In this document: positions 12,185 through 21,899 of the stretch, piece after piece | Position numbering within the stretch: the stretch's first letter is position 1 | How the letters are laid out: every line of letters begins with the position of its first letter | Source: Cryptomeria japonica | Taxonomy: Eukaryota; Streptophyta; Pinopsida; Cupressales; Cupressaceae | Assembly: GCF_030272615.1 (NCBI RefSeq) | Contig: NC_081411.1 | Location: 210,079,744 to 210,143,743, forward strand | Direction: 5' to 3' | Length of the DNA stretch: 64,000 bases | Position numbers and translations under genes: made by a program | The notes under the pieces: model-generated | What the model saw: the letters and a program-made list of their open reading frames with translations, nothing else | The model's database searches: none | Told to the model about the DNA's origin: nothing

Positions 12185-14110
12185 CAGCTATGATGAACTC
12201 CCTGCCTCGGAGCCACCTGGCCTTGATGGAATCTGAGCCCTGGAAGGACCCACCCCAGGATCATCCCTCCTATCCCCCCTATCTGGTGGTGGTGGAGGAC
12301 CCATAACCCCACCACTGGATGCCTGTCTCCTTTGGCTCCCTCCCGTAGCTGTTGCTATCCGCGATGGTCTACGGAAGCTCCTCACCCACTAATCTAGTGG
12401 CACTGCACCATAATATAGATCCCGCTAGTAGCCTATCTCCTCTCATGCCCACAGAACATAGGCATATCCAACCCCTGTGTCCTCTACCGCCTACCTCCCA
12501 GCCCTCAGTGTTATCTCAGCCTTAGTGTAGCACTGTATAGTCTAGTCTCGCTCTCACTCAGTATCTCTGAGCCACCTCCTGAGTCTATCCCTCTCCGTCT
12601 CCAAGTCCCAAATCTCATCTGCCTATCCTTGGCAGATCTCCCTCAGCTCAACCAGCTCATCCTCCTCCGCCTCGACCCCCTTTGCCTCTGCCTATGGCTC
12701 CCCTTGTATGGGTGCCTGTCCTTGTGCCTATGCCTATACCGATGGCTGTACCTATATTTGCCTCTTTCCCTGTCCCTGCACCTATCTGGGACCCTGTGCT
12801 GCTGGCACCTATAGCAGCAATCCACCGCGACCCCTCACAATCTAAGTCTTTCTGTCCTCTCCACCCTCCCTCTGCAGGGCCACCCTCCTCTCTCCAACTG
12901 CACCCCACCTCCTCCGTTGGCCTCTACCCCCATCATCTCCATCATCATCACCATCCCCACCACCATCTCCATCTACCGGCTCTCCTAGATCTGTCAGGCG
13001 TGGAAATGGACGCTCGGCCTAATATGCTGTGTACTCTTCATCCATATCGACATCCTTGATCTCTGGCCACATATCCCAGGGTAAGGGCGTCATCTCCACT
13101 AGCTGTATAATAGCCTAATCATATGATAGCAATGACCCAAAGTGCGCCTAATCCCTGACCGTCTGCGCGTACATGCCTAAACCCCATGGCATCTGCTGGA
13201 TCCTGCCAAACTGCTTGCCCACCCTATCAACCAGCTGCCTCTCCAATACATAGGGTGTCCGCCCAATCAGATACTTGCTCTGGAAGGTGTAGGGTAGCTC
13301 TACTGCATCATCCTCCCACTACTCGCATCCCAGGTACAGCCTCTATATAACCATATAAATCTCATCTATAGCCTGCCACCAGTACTCCAACCTGCCAATC
13401 CGTGGCTGTGAGGTAATCATATCGTACAAACGCATGAAACTGCATCCGTGACCTCTACCCCTGAAGTGTATAGGTTGGGTCACCGGTAGATGCTCATAGG
13501 CCCACACCTATAGCAATGTGACTCCGCAACCTAATCCCACTAATCTGTGGTACACAAACTGATGAAGTTCATAGTATAAGTGTGCCAACACACACGATCC
13601 CCAAGCATATCTGGTGTGCTATGTCACCAGTGTCTCCAATGTGCTCCCCCAGCCCATAGCCAACCCTCGTGTCACTCTTTCCGAACACAAGAACCCACTG
13701 ATCACTCCTCCTACCACTGACGGTAGTGCCAACCCTGTCGCCGTCATGGTGTCCCATGCCATGTGTCCTACCCTCATCTCCAATCCCGGATCCTGGAACA
13801 CTCATCTCAGGGCATCCCTATCTTCGTCTCGATCATAAGGAATCAGCTCCCCATCGATCAGTATCCGTAGAATCCTGTATACATCCTCCAAGGTGACTGT
13901 CATCTCCCCCATCGGCAAGTGGAATGTGCAAGTCTTAGAGTGCCATCTATTAGCCAATGCACTCAGCAACCCCATGTTTGCCCAAAATTCAGGCACATAC
14001 AGAATATGTCTCAATCCCATAGCCTCAATTGCAGCTCAGTCCTCGGCTGTCAACTCAGGTCGCAATATCTGAGTCAATGGGAATCTCTCCCGTGACTCTA
14101 GCATAGGCAA
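12185..14110 (-). pseudogene. Antisense plant-mobile-domain (PMD-like) pseudogene carried inside the gypsy element
   Basis: Read on the minus strand, three shifted frames give a protein of the plant mobile domain family (aminotransferase-like, MAIN/MAIL-related; PF10536 is my assignment from memory). Near 14020-13900 is HILYVPEFWANMGLLSAL followed by TFHLPMGEMTVTLEDVYR, the family's signature. Near 13680-13620 is GFLCSERVTRGLAMGWG. Near 13500-13440 is YEHLPVTQPIHFRGRGHG, then MRLYDMITSQPRIGRLEYW near 13433, and IGRTPYVLERQLVDRVGKQF near 13270-13210. The C-terminal tail is low-complexity, rich in G, R, D and P. There are several frameshifts and stops, so it is not functional now. PMD genes are host genes often captured by transposons; here the copy lies opposite to gag-pol, between pol and the 3' LTR. 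Confidence 0.85.
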
Positions 14111-14152
14111 ATACTCTTGCAGTCAATCAAATCAATCATGTTAGTCATAGTG

Positions 14153-14430
14153 GCATTCACTGTTCATCACAAAATGCTACTTTTTTTATCTACATACATA
14201 TGATACTCTATCCTAGTGACACTCACTGATCATCACAAAGTGTTTCTTTTTATCCTAGTGGTACTCCCTATTCATCACAAAGTACTACGTGTTTGGCACT
14301 CCCTATTCATCACAAAGTGCTACCCACATTTGCACTCACTGTTCATCACAAAGTGCTGCTCATATTTGTACTCCCTCTTCATCACAAAGTACTCTTTATG
14401 TCTTGGTACTCACTATTCATCACAAAGTGC
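14153..14430. repeat. Array of seven covarying 25-nt hairpins
   Basis: Seven units share the 15-nt core C(A/C)CT(G/A/C)(T/A)TCATCACAA, each flanked by 5-base arms that pair. Arm pairs and positions: GCATT 14153-57 with AATGC 14173-77; ACACT 14219-23 with AGTGT 14239-43; GTACT 14261-65 with AGTAC 14281-85; GCACT 14296-300 with AGTGC 14316-20; GCACT 14332-36 with AGTGC 14352-56; GTACT 14368-72 with AGTAC 14388-92; GTACT 14406-10 with AGTGC 14426-30 (one G-T wobble). The loop is 15 nt in every unit. Spacing between units varies from 35 to 66 bases. It lies just upstream of the antisense PMD-like frame, on its 5' side. Confidence 0.9.
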
Positions 14431-14504
14431 CTCGACCTATCCTAGTTTTCCCTAGAGGACCTACTTGAGTGTATCCTCTCAATAGATTATCTAATCGACA
14501 GTGT

Positions 14505-14815
14505 ATGTTCATCACAGACCTGCTGATTTGACCTTGAAGACATAAACGCACCTTCATGACATAAACGCACTCATAGACTGCATAGATGTTCCTGCTCTGC
14601 ATAGAGACGCCTGAAAAACATAGACATGCCTATGCTCTACACAGACACGCCTACCTTCCACAGACATGCTTGAATTTCACAGATGCGCCTTCATGACACA
14701 GACGCGACCGCATTCTGCACAGACGCTTTTCCTAACATAGACGTGCCTGGCACCAACGCAGATGTGCCTAGCAAGCATAGACGCACCTGGTACCAACGCA
14801 GACGCCCCTGGAAGT
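14505..14815 (-). repeat. Short-motif array, GCGTCTGTGT-like, reverse orientation
   Basis: On the plus strand the motif reads ACACAGACGCG and variants (CATAGACGCA, CACAGATGCGCC, AACGCAGACGC). At least ten copies are spaced mostly about 22-26 bases apart. It is the reverse complement of the leader arrays at 868-1095 and 2255-2436, so the two ends of the element RNA carry complementary motifs. It lies upstream of the antisense PMD-like pseudogene. Confidence 0.75.
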
Positions 14816-15339
14816 TTTTGACATTTTTTTGGACCCTATCCTAGAGCGTATTTATTACCCTATCTAGCATGCATTAATGACAACAATAAATGCAACAAAG
14901 TACAAGGAGGTTTTGTGGTACTTACTGGCTCTCCTGCCTTTGCTAGCCTCTGGAATTGGCGAACGCGGTTGAATCTATGAACCAAAGCCATCGCTGCTAA
15001 CTGCTGCTGCTCTTTTCTCTCTCTACACTCTAATCTCTTGGATGTGTGGATGACAATGAGGATGTATTTCCCTCGTGGTCTATCTTATAGACTACCCTAT
15101 CCCTAGCCCTAGCCCTAGCCCTCATCTCCTGAGTCAGTCTTCATTATCCCATGACTCTGTCACTCTATCCTATCTGGTCAGTCCTTTCTAGCCTTTCTTT
15201 CTTATCGAGAGATTGTCTACGATCTTTCTAGACATTTTTCATCCAATCTCTCGAGGGGGCATATCATTCCCATCTTGGGGCAACTTTGTATTAGTTCATC
15301 TTATCTTCTTTGAAACAACGCAACAAGCTGCATTGTCTC
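14816..15339. other. 3' untranslated stretch before the gypsy polypurine tract
   Basis: No gene seen. It includes a short run of about four CCCTAG units near 15103-15125, too short to interpret. The sequence leads into the purine-rich tract that abuts the 3' LTR. Confidence 0.5.
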
Positions 15340-15353
15340 AAAGAGAGGCAAAA
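15340..15353 (+). other. Polypurine tract of the gypsy element
   Basis: AAAGAGAGGCAAAA directly precedes the 3' LTR, the expected plus-strand primer position. Confidence 0.75.
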
Positions 15354-16099
15354 TGTAGGCACCTAAAATTGTCATGTCTAATTAAATAAATATTTTATTT
15401 ATTTAATTATCTAAGCCTAATTCTTCTATTAATTAAATAAATCTTTATTTATTTAGTTAATTCATTTATCCTCTTCTAGCCTTATTTCTCATTTAAATAA
15501 ATACATTTATTTATTTAAATTATCCCACTTCCTCTATTAATTAAATAAATCTTTATTTATTTAATTAATTCATTAGCCTTTTCTACCCATGACACATGTC
15601 ATTCATCTCTTAATTCATACACTACCTACCCCTTTCATTATTTTATTATTTTCTTTACCTACCCTCTAATCGTAGCCAACCTCCTTTTACACCTCTCAAT
15701 CTTATCCCTCCATTTCATATAGTGTCTTCTATATAAGGAGATGCTTCCTTCATTATTAAACCCTAACTACCTGGCCAATTCAATTATGCACTTGAATACA
15801 CTACGCTTTGCACCTTCATATGCGATCCTACTTGCAACCACATTCTGTTCTTTGTTGAGCTCTTGTGCACATAAAATCTGAGAGCAAATATATCAAGCAA
15901 GATCAATGGAGATAGGAATAATGGAGATTCAAACCCTATTGGACATGTGATGGTATAATCTTTGTGATTTCATTTGATTTGCACTGTCTTAGGTAATCTT
16001 CATATGTTATGGTGGATCTTTGTTGTTGTTAGGCTAGGGTTTTGTGGTTGAATTCATTTAGTCTTTCAACATTGTTCTTATCCATTCTCACCATATACA
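15354..16099 (+). repeat. 3' LTR of the Tat-like gypsy element
   Basis: 746 bp, TGTAGG...TACA, collinear with 15-760. It is followed by CATAA (16100-16104), the right copy of the target duplication, and then by the interrupted copia-derived element. Confidence 0.95.
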
Positions 16100-16423
16100 C
16101 ATAATATGCCATTTGTTTGCAGTGATTTAAGTAGAAATAGTACTTTCAGTATTTGGACATTTTTTGACCTATTTAGTACTTGTATTTTTCTTGGATCTTA
16201 GTTTAGATCACTAGCAGTATTTGTTGAAATCTCTTATATCTCCTTTTTAGAAGTTGTAAAATTGAAATTAGACATCCACTTTGTCTTGTTTTTCAAGTGG
16301 CCTACTGTACACGCACTAAGTATAAAGTGCCAAATCATGATTTTGGGGAGGTCTCTTGATTGGGTAATTTGGGGGGGTGTCTCTTGTGCTTTTGTGCTCT
16401 TGTGTTCCTTCCTTTTTGCTGCT

Positions 16424-17013
16424 ATGGGTTCTTCTAAGATTCCTCTCTTAACTCCTCATAATTATGCTACTTGGAAAATTGATGCATCAAGTAAACTAAT
16501 GGAAAAATGACTAACTAATTATATTGATGGAACTATTGTTGCTCCCGCTGATCCTAAGGCTGATCCTATTGGTCACTTGGATTGGCTCACTAAAAATATC
16601 ATGGCAATTGTTACCTTAAGAAAGTATGTATCAAAGGATCTCATTTTTCATATTGAGAAATGTACTCTAATCAAGGATGCTTGGCAAAAGTTTTGAGACT
16701 TCTATGGTCAAGTTGATGAGATTAGGGGATATCAAATTGATAGTGATCTCACCATATTAGATCCCAAGAACTTTGATACTATACAAGATTATGTCACTAA
16801 GCCAAAAGAGTTGAGGTCACAACTCAAGGATTGTGGCATTGATAAGAAGGATACTCAATTGATCTTCAATTTGATGGGCAAGCTTCCACAAGAATCTGCA
16901 ACATTTATTTCTAGTTTCCAAACCCATAGGATGGCAATGGGTTCAAGCTACATAATGCCTACATTTGATCCTTTCGCTGAAATGTTGATGATAGAACAAA
17001 CTAAGAAGGAATG
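16424..17013 (+). pseudogene. gag: copia-type gag, copy A (broken)
   Basis: The start is taken at the ATG at 16424 (MGSSKIPLLTPHNYATWK), because copia gag proteins characteristically open with a short segment ending in NYATWK; the frame is open upstream to 16262 but that part has no similarity. The capsid-like middle has FHIEKC, ELRSQLKDCGI and KLPQESATFISSFQTHR. Stops: TGA at about 16508 (same codon as in copy B, W to stop) and TGA near 16695. The region that would hold the zinc knuckle is missing by deletion near 17008. Confidence 0.88.
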
Positions 17014-17139
17014 ATTCATCAACTTCCACTTCCTCCAATTCAAAAGGAAAAGGGAAAGAATTCATGGATTCTACAAGTGGGAAGACTCACTCTTTTGGGA
17101 CAAGAAAAGGAAAAGCTCTTTGTACTACTACAAGCCATG

Positions 17140-17972
17140 ATTTAGGGAGATGGCTTCTAGATTCAGGGGCTTCTCATCATATGTCATCTTCATAGTCTAT
17201 GTTCTCTTCATTTGAGCCTTGCACCATGCCACGGATTTTGATGGGCAATAATACATACATGGATGTGATTGGGAAAGGAACTATTGCCATTCGGGATAAC
17301 TCCTTCAATGATGTCTTGTGCGTACCCCATTTGACAAACAATATTCTTTCCATCTATAAAATCACACATGGCACAACTAAGAGAATTGTGGAGTTCACAC
17401 CTAAGTCAGTTTTCATTAGAGACTTCAAGACTAGAGCTATCATTGCAACTGGGATGGTTGATCATGCATCTTGGTTATACTACTTTTCAGATTTTGTTGA
17501 TGATGATGATGATGATTTCACATATGATGATTCTACATATGATGATCACACTTCTTCTGATGGTCTAGCTTTTGAGGAGAACTTTGGGTACTTGAACTTG
17601 GGGATTCCCACATGTGACCTCATTCTTGAGCCTTGTATTTCATCTCCTCCTATTGATACCACAACACCTATTGCACCTGATGATGTGGATAGTGTGATAG
17701 TCTTTCCTTCATGTGATTCAGTGCAACAAGATATTTCATGTCTCCGAGCTTCAATTTCATGGGATGATTACTTGATAGACATTGCGGGTTTATTTGTGGA
17801 GTCCTACATTGCAAATTTGGGAGACATAATTGATGATATTTATCTTCTCTTTGATGAAGATGATCCTTATTTGATTGTTGCAAGGGATCACTTTGACTGT
17901 CTTATTTATTGTCTACATGATCATTCTTTCAAGGTTGACATGATTGTGGATACTTATGTACACCAATTTTAG
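17140..17972 (+). pseudogene. copia-type protease fused to an acidic tail, copy A
   Basis: RWLLDSGASHHM (Asp codon at 17160) is the classical copia protease active site. An in-frame TAG at 17196 follows and is present in copy B too. The protein continues with TMPRILMGN, DVIGKGTIAI and VLCVPHLTNNILSI, normal for protease. At about 17490 it changes into a D/E-rich stretch (DDDDDDFTYDD) and an acidic segment ending at 17972 with no similarity I can recognise. In ordinary copia elements integrase begins here, so RNA-encoded integrase, RT and RNase H are absent. Confidence 0.85.
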
Positions 17973-18608
17973 GAGGTCTCTTTATGTTTAGAGGAGACAT
18001 GTGAGTCTTTGGATCATTTTCTACATTCATTTGCACTAGATCTTGGAGTTCCTTTTTCAGTAGTGTGGAGCATTTTACCACCTTTGGAGGGGGTATCTTT
18101 CAGCATCGACATGGGGACACTTGAGTAGTTTTTAAAGATTCTATTCATCATGAGATTTTTTCATACATGTTCCCTTCATGATTGGGGAGACTTCATGGAT
18201 AGACCTTTGGTTTTGTTTCTTCTTAAGGGGAGGAATGTTGTTCGACGTTCGTGGAGTAGTTTCTTCATACATCATCGAGCTTCTATCATTGGCACAGATT
18301 CTACATTAAGGGGGGGCTTCCTAGCTTCTCTTCTTCTCTCATATGGGGGGGATTTTTTTCTGACATGGGGTTTTGTTCCTCACACACTTCTATGAGAGTT
18401 TGGTTGTATATTTTTCATCTCTCTTTTGGGGGAGGTTTTTTTCCCAATGAGTTTTTCTCTCTTTCCCTGCTTTGTGAGAGATTTCATTGCATTGGTTTTC
18501 ATGTATTTGCATTTGTCCATGGGTACCTAACATGACCTCGTACCCGAGACCCATCTTGTATTTATTAGTTGCATTGTAAAATTAAGTGCATTCCCCTAAG
18601 TTGCACAT

Positions 18609-18656
18609 AAGCGGGGGACTTTGTGTAAATAATTATTGATCATGGATATTATTGTT
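18609..18656 (+). repeat. Polypurine tract and stub of copia 3' LTR, copy A
   Basis: GCGGGGGA at 18611-18618 is followed by TTGTGTAAATAATTATTGAT, which matches the first 40 bp of the copia LTR at 49689. After about 18656 the match stops and the relic block begins. The LTR is therefore truncated. Confidence 0.75.
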
Positions 18657-19450
18657 CAACATTTGGATAGACTTAACATCTATAAATTTCCTATTAATCT
18701 CAGATAATTCCTCAATAAGGCTATAATTCTATGTTATGTTTGCATGATTGGCATAACTATTGAAGGTGAGATGATGAGGGATGATTGCACTGGTAGACGA
18801 AAGATGACATGATCAATTATTTGTGTTGTCATTGACGGAAACTACTGTCAATTGATGTTTGATGATGTTTACAAATGGTTTTTGATGATTGAATTCTTGG
18901 CTAAGTGATTTGGTCTACCATAGTTAGAGTTTGACAGTTTGACAGGGTTTACTGGCAACATTGGGAATTAGGATATTAACCAGTAAAGCAGATAAGTTTT
19001 GATGGAATCAGATGACTGGTGATGTTTTGTGACTTGTGGTTTGAAACATAAGCTTTTATGATAGAATTAAGTATGTAATCAAAACCACACCCTATGATGG
19101 TTACTGAAAGGTGTGTTTTGAATTTATGGTGAAGTTATGCTAGGGTTTAAGGAATGGTGCCTACTACATTAAAGAATTTTGTTGTGACACTTACTACAAT
19201 GTGTATGAAGATATTATAAATTATATAAAAAAATTACTTCTAAGAGGAAAATAATATAAGTATGGATAAGAAGGTAAAAATTTATTTGAAAATTTTTGAA
19301 ATGTAGAAAATTATTTAAAAAGTAGCATTAGAATAACATATTTTGGAGAAGAACCCTAATTTTAGATGAGCCAAAAGATGAACCTAAAAATAGATAATCA
19401 CTAATATTGAGAGAAAGATTAATATAAAGAAGGAACCTAATTAACTAGAA
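18657..19450. repeat. Relic block, left part, copy A
   Basis: The sequence starting CATTTGGATAGACTTAAC is shared with copy B (53549 onward), copy C (34712 onward) and in part copy D (48690 onward), so it is a dispersed repeat. No coding frame. Because antisense gypsy pol follows in all copies with that end, this part may be the LTR/3' end of that older minus-strand gypsy (inference). Copy A lacks about 77 bp present in B, C and D. Confidence 0.7.
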
Positions 19451-19459
19451 AGGTCTAAA

Positions 19460-19789
19460 AGAGAAGTCAGAGTTGCCCACATTGGGTTACACATGGCTAA
19501 AAGAGAAGGCTTTGAAAAAGTCCAGTTGGAGTCTAAACACTATCAATTGTCTGAATGGATGCACGGATCCTAGCTGGACAATGGCTAATCTGATCAAGGA
19601 TTGTCGGGATATAATAAATGAGCTAGAAGAATTCAAAATTTTGCAAATATACTAGGAAGGCAACAAAGCGGCGGATCTGCTGGCCAATCTGACGGTGGGC
19701 TACATGGTGACTAAATGGTGGAGTAATAGGGATTTATTCTCAAAAAACCTATGCGATCTGGCTTGTGATGATTACGCCCACTTAAGTTA
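19460..19789 (+). pseudogene. LINE RNase H tail, copy A (fragment)
   Basis: Reads as the C-terminal end of a plant LINE RNase H: NCLNG...PSW, NLIKDCRDIINELEEFKI, then after an in-frame TAG, EGNKAADLLANL, the usual end of this domain. Relative to copy C it has lost 8 bases just after GAGTCT (about 19533), which removes the GDS/ESDS catalytic Asp and shifts the frame. Copy B has the same loss. It opens the cargo segment, consistent with a 5'-truncated LINE insertion. Confidence 0.72.
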
Positions 19790-19902
19790 ATCAATGATCT
19801 TTAATCATGATTTGATGGATTTGATGGGGAAAGTACTCCTTTTTGTTCTCCTTAACTGAAGATCTACAAACTTTAGTTGTGCCTGGATTTTCTATCTTAT
19901 TG

Positions 19903-20090
19903 TGTGGCTCATTTTCTACTACTATTTGAAGTCTTTTCTGATGTGGCCCATTACCTGCAACTGTTTGGAGACTTCTCTAGTGTGGCCCATTTTCAGCTAC
20001 TACTTGGAGTGTTTTCTGGTGTGGTCCATTACCTGCGCTTGTTTGAAGACTTCTCTAGTGTGGCCCATTTTCTATTATTCAACGACCTGA
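19903..20090 (+). repeat. Five 39-bp tandem repeats (13-residue units), copy A
   Basis: Units start exactly every 39 bases at 19903, 19942, 19981, 20020 and 20059 with TGTGG(C/T)(C/T)CATT. In the open frame 19877-20116 each unit encodes V-A/V-H-F/Y-x-x-L-F/L-x-x-F-S-x. The same five units are in copy B at 54868-55055, with the frame kept. Confidence 0.88.
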
Positions 20091-20132
20091 AGCATAAAGG
20101 GTGGGGACAAGAATAGGAAAGAACCATTAACT

Positions 20133-21634
20133 TGTAAGAAATGGAAGAAAAACAAGGAAGTGTGCAAGGAAATCGTTGATGGGGGAATTGTCCCCGTCTT
20201 GGATAGGCTTCATGGCCGTTCTCCTCTGCTCATGGAGTACTTTGTCAATGGGTGGAAGAAAGGGTTACTGAGGGCTTATGGAGCCGAGTATAAGCTTGAC
20301 AAAACCCTGGTGGTGATGGTCATTGGCCTAGCAACAAATGGCATAAGGTTCTATAGAGATGGGGAAACTGGGGATAAGGACCTGACTAATTTCTTTCACA
20401 AAGACAAGGATCACTCTAGAGTTACAAAAATGGCTGATGGAGGCTAAAACAAGAAAGATCTTATGGCTCCTTGGGCGGACATGGTCGAGTTCATCATGAG
20501 GTATATTATGCTCAATGAAAGATATGCCAACATCTTTTCCTATCATTTTACCATTTTGAATCATTTTCGACATGGTAAAATCATTTATCTTCCTTTCTAT
20601 TTGGCCTCTTCTTTAGAAAATAGTCTTAAAAAACATATGGAGAATCCAAACAATCCTATTCTCCATGAAGGGCTTATTGTGCTCATCATGGAGTATGCTA
20701 AGACCCTTGAAGTTTTGCCCTTTCTATCTAAGAAAGGCCAACAGACTAACATTCAGAATGTCTTTGAATTGGAAATGGATTTGGAGGATAGTGGGTGTGC
20801 CATGCTTTTGATGACCCTAATTATAAGCTTGTGAAAGAAGGGGGGATGATAGTCACCCCTGGGACGTTTAGCAGTAAGAATCCTCGTAGATGGGCGGCTA
20901 GCAAATATAAATACACCAACAAACTTATTTCTAACGCCAATCCCCATTCTAAAAAGAAGAAGCTAGCAGCTAAGGACTATGGTCCAAAGAATTCATATCA
21001 GGAAATTAAAATGGATATTCCCATCAACGTCCTGAAAGAAAAACATGGGACGATGGCCAAAGAAGAGAACCATGGGATATAAAGGACTGGTAATCTGATG
21101 AACATGGTGATAGAAGCTACCAGAAGCTAAGAGAGTTGTTGGAGGTTGGTGGAGAGTGAAATTGATACCCTTAAAATTGGGGTTAAGCAGATTATTGATA
21201 TCTTCACTACCTCCACTAAGCCCAGGAAATCTGAGAAACTCATGATTATGACCCAGAAGCTCTCCTAGGACATCGAGGTGATGAAATGAAATCGCGAACA
21301 AAGAATTAAAAAGGTGGAACAATCTATGGAAAAGATAAAGAAAAACCTCAAGAACCTAGTTGACATAAGCAAAGAAGCCATGAACAACACTATAGAGGGG
21401 CTCGAAAAGATAAATGCCATGGTTGCGGAATACAGATCTTTCCATAGTGAACCGGACAAAGATCTTGGAGGTAAAGATTTGGATATTGCAGACAACAAAA
21501 CCATTGGTCCTAGTTCCAATACCAGAAGAAGGAGCAGCAACAAGGGTACCTCCAGATTCATTATGGAGGAACTGGAGAAAATCAACAAGATTTCCATCCA
21601 GAAAAACAAGCAGCTGGTGCACTCTCTTAATTGA
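20133..21634 (+). pseudogene. Unrecognised coiled-coil cargo ORF, copy A (broken)
   Basis: A protein of about 490 codons survives in three or four frame-shifted pieces: 20160-20447, 20463-20834, 20840-21082 and 21314-21634. Features: a globular N-terminal part (VPVLDRLHG, FVNGWKKG, ATNGIRFYRDG), a helical middle (LENSLKKHMENPNNPILHEG), a basic stretch (SKKKK), and a C-terminal coiled coil (EKIKKNLKNLVDISKEAMNN) with a TRRRSSN tail. I do not recognise the family; the N-terminal part recalls plant-transposon-associated proteins, weakly. Comparison with copy B locates each lesion. It lies between LINE RNase H and a LINE-like 3' tail, so it may be an extra gene carried by a LINE. Confidence 0.6.
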
Positions 21635-21899
21635 GATTTTTTTTTTTTTTGTCTTGTTGTCTATGTCTCTGTTGCTTTTGTGGCTATTTAGGGGTTCTCC
21701 CTTGTTTTACAGTTGGTTTATGTCTGTTTCGTTAATGGCCGATTTTTGTAAAACTTTTGGTTTCGGGTCCATGTAAAACCCGTTTGTCTATATCATTGAG
21801 TAAAGAGAGGCAAAAGTGTTGTAATGTAATCATTGAGTAAAGAAACGTAGATATCTTAGCATAAGAAGAAATGGTTAAACACATGGGAGGATTGGATTA

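Larger units (their letters stand above)
15..16099 (+). mobile_element. Complete Tat-like Ty3/gypsy LTR retrotransposon, 16.1 kb, decayed
   Basis: Two 746-bp direct LTRs (15-760 and 15354-16099), both starting TGTAG and ending TACA, bound the element. A 5-bp target duplication CATAA lies at 10-14 and 16100-16104. Between the LTRs are a 2.2-kb leader, a gag-pol reading frame (2932-10448) in the order gag, protease, G-patch, RT, RNase H, second RNase H, integrase, then a 4.9-kb 3' region that carries an antisense plant-mobile-domain pseudogene. Integrase after RT gives Ty3/gypsy; the extra RNase H between the RT-linked RNase H and integrase is a trait of the Tat/Ogre lineage (established knowledge). 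It is dead: about 15 in-frame stops, one frameshift, altered RT and integrase catalytic residues. It is inserted in a copia-derived element: joining 1-14 to 16105 onward restores the sequence seen around 50662-50690. Confidence 0.95.

Noticed and set aside
12629-13059. Plus-strand proline/leucine-rich open frames
   Set aside because: They are the reverse of the low-complexity tail of the antisense PMD-like pseudogene, which has clear family similarity.
14216-14455. A 79-codon plus-strand open frame over the hairpin array
   Set aside because: It is open only because the repeat core lacks stops in that frame. The repeated FITK-like peptide mirrors the DNA repeat, and unit spacing is not kept in multiples of three throughout.
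15100-15126. (CCCTAG)n as a telomere repeat
   Set aside because: Only about four units, and the sequence is CCCTAG rather than the plant CCCTAAA.
18221-18243. AAGGGGAGGAATGTTG as the real copia purine tract and LTR start in copy A
   Set aside because: It looks like one, but the sequence after it does not match the LTR at 49689, whereas the tract at 18609-18620 is followed by a 40-bp match.
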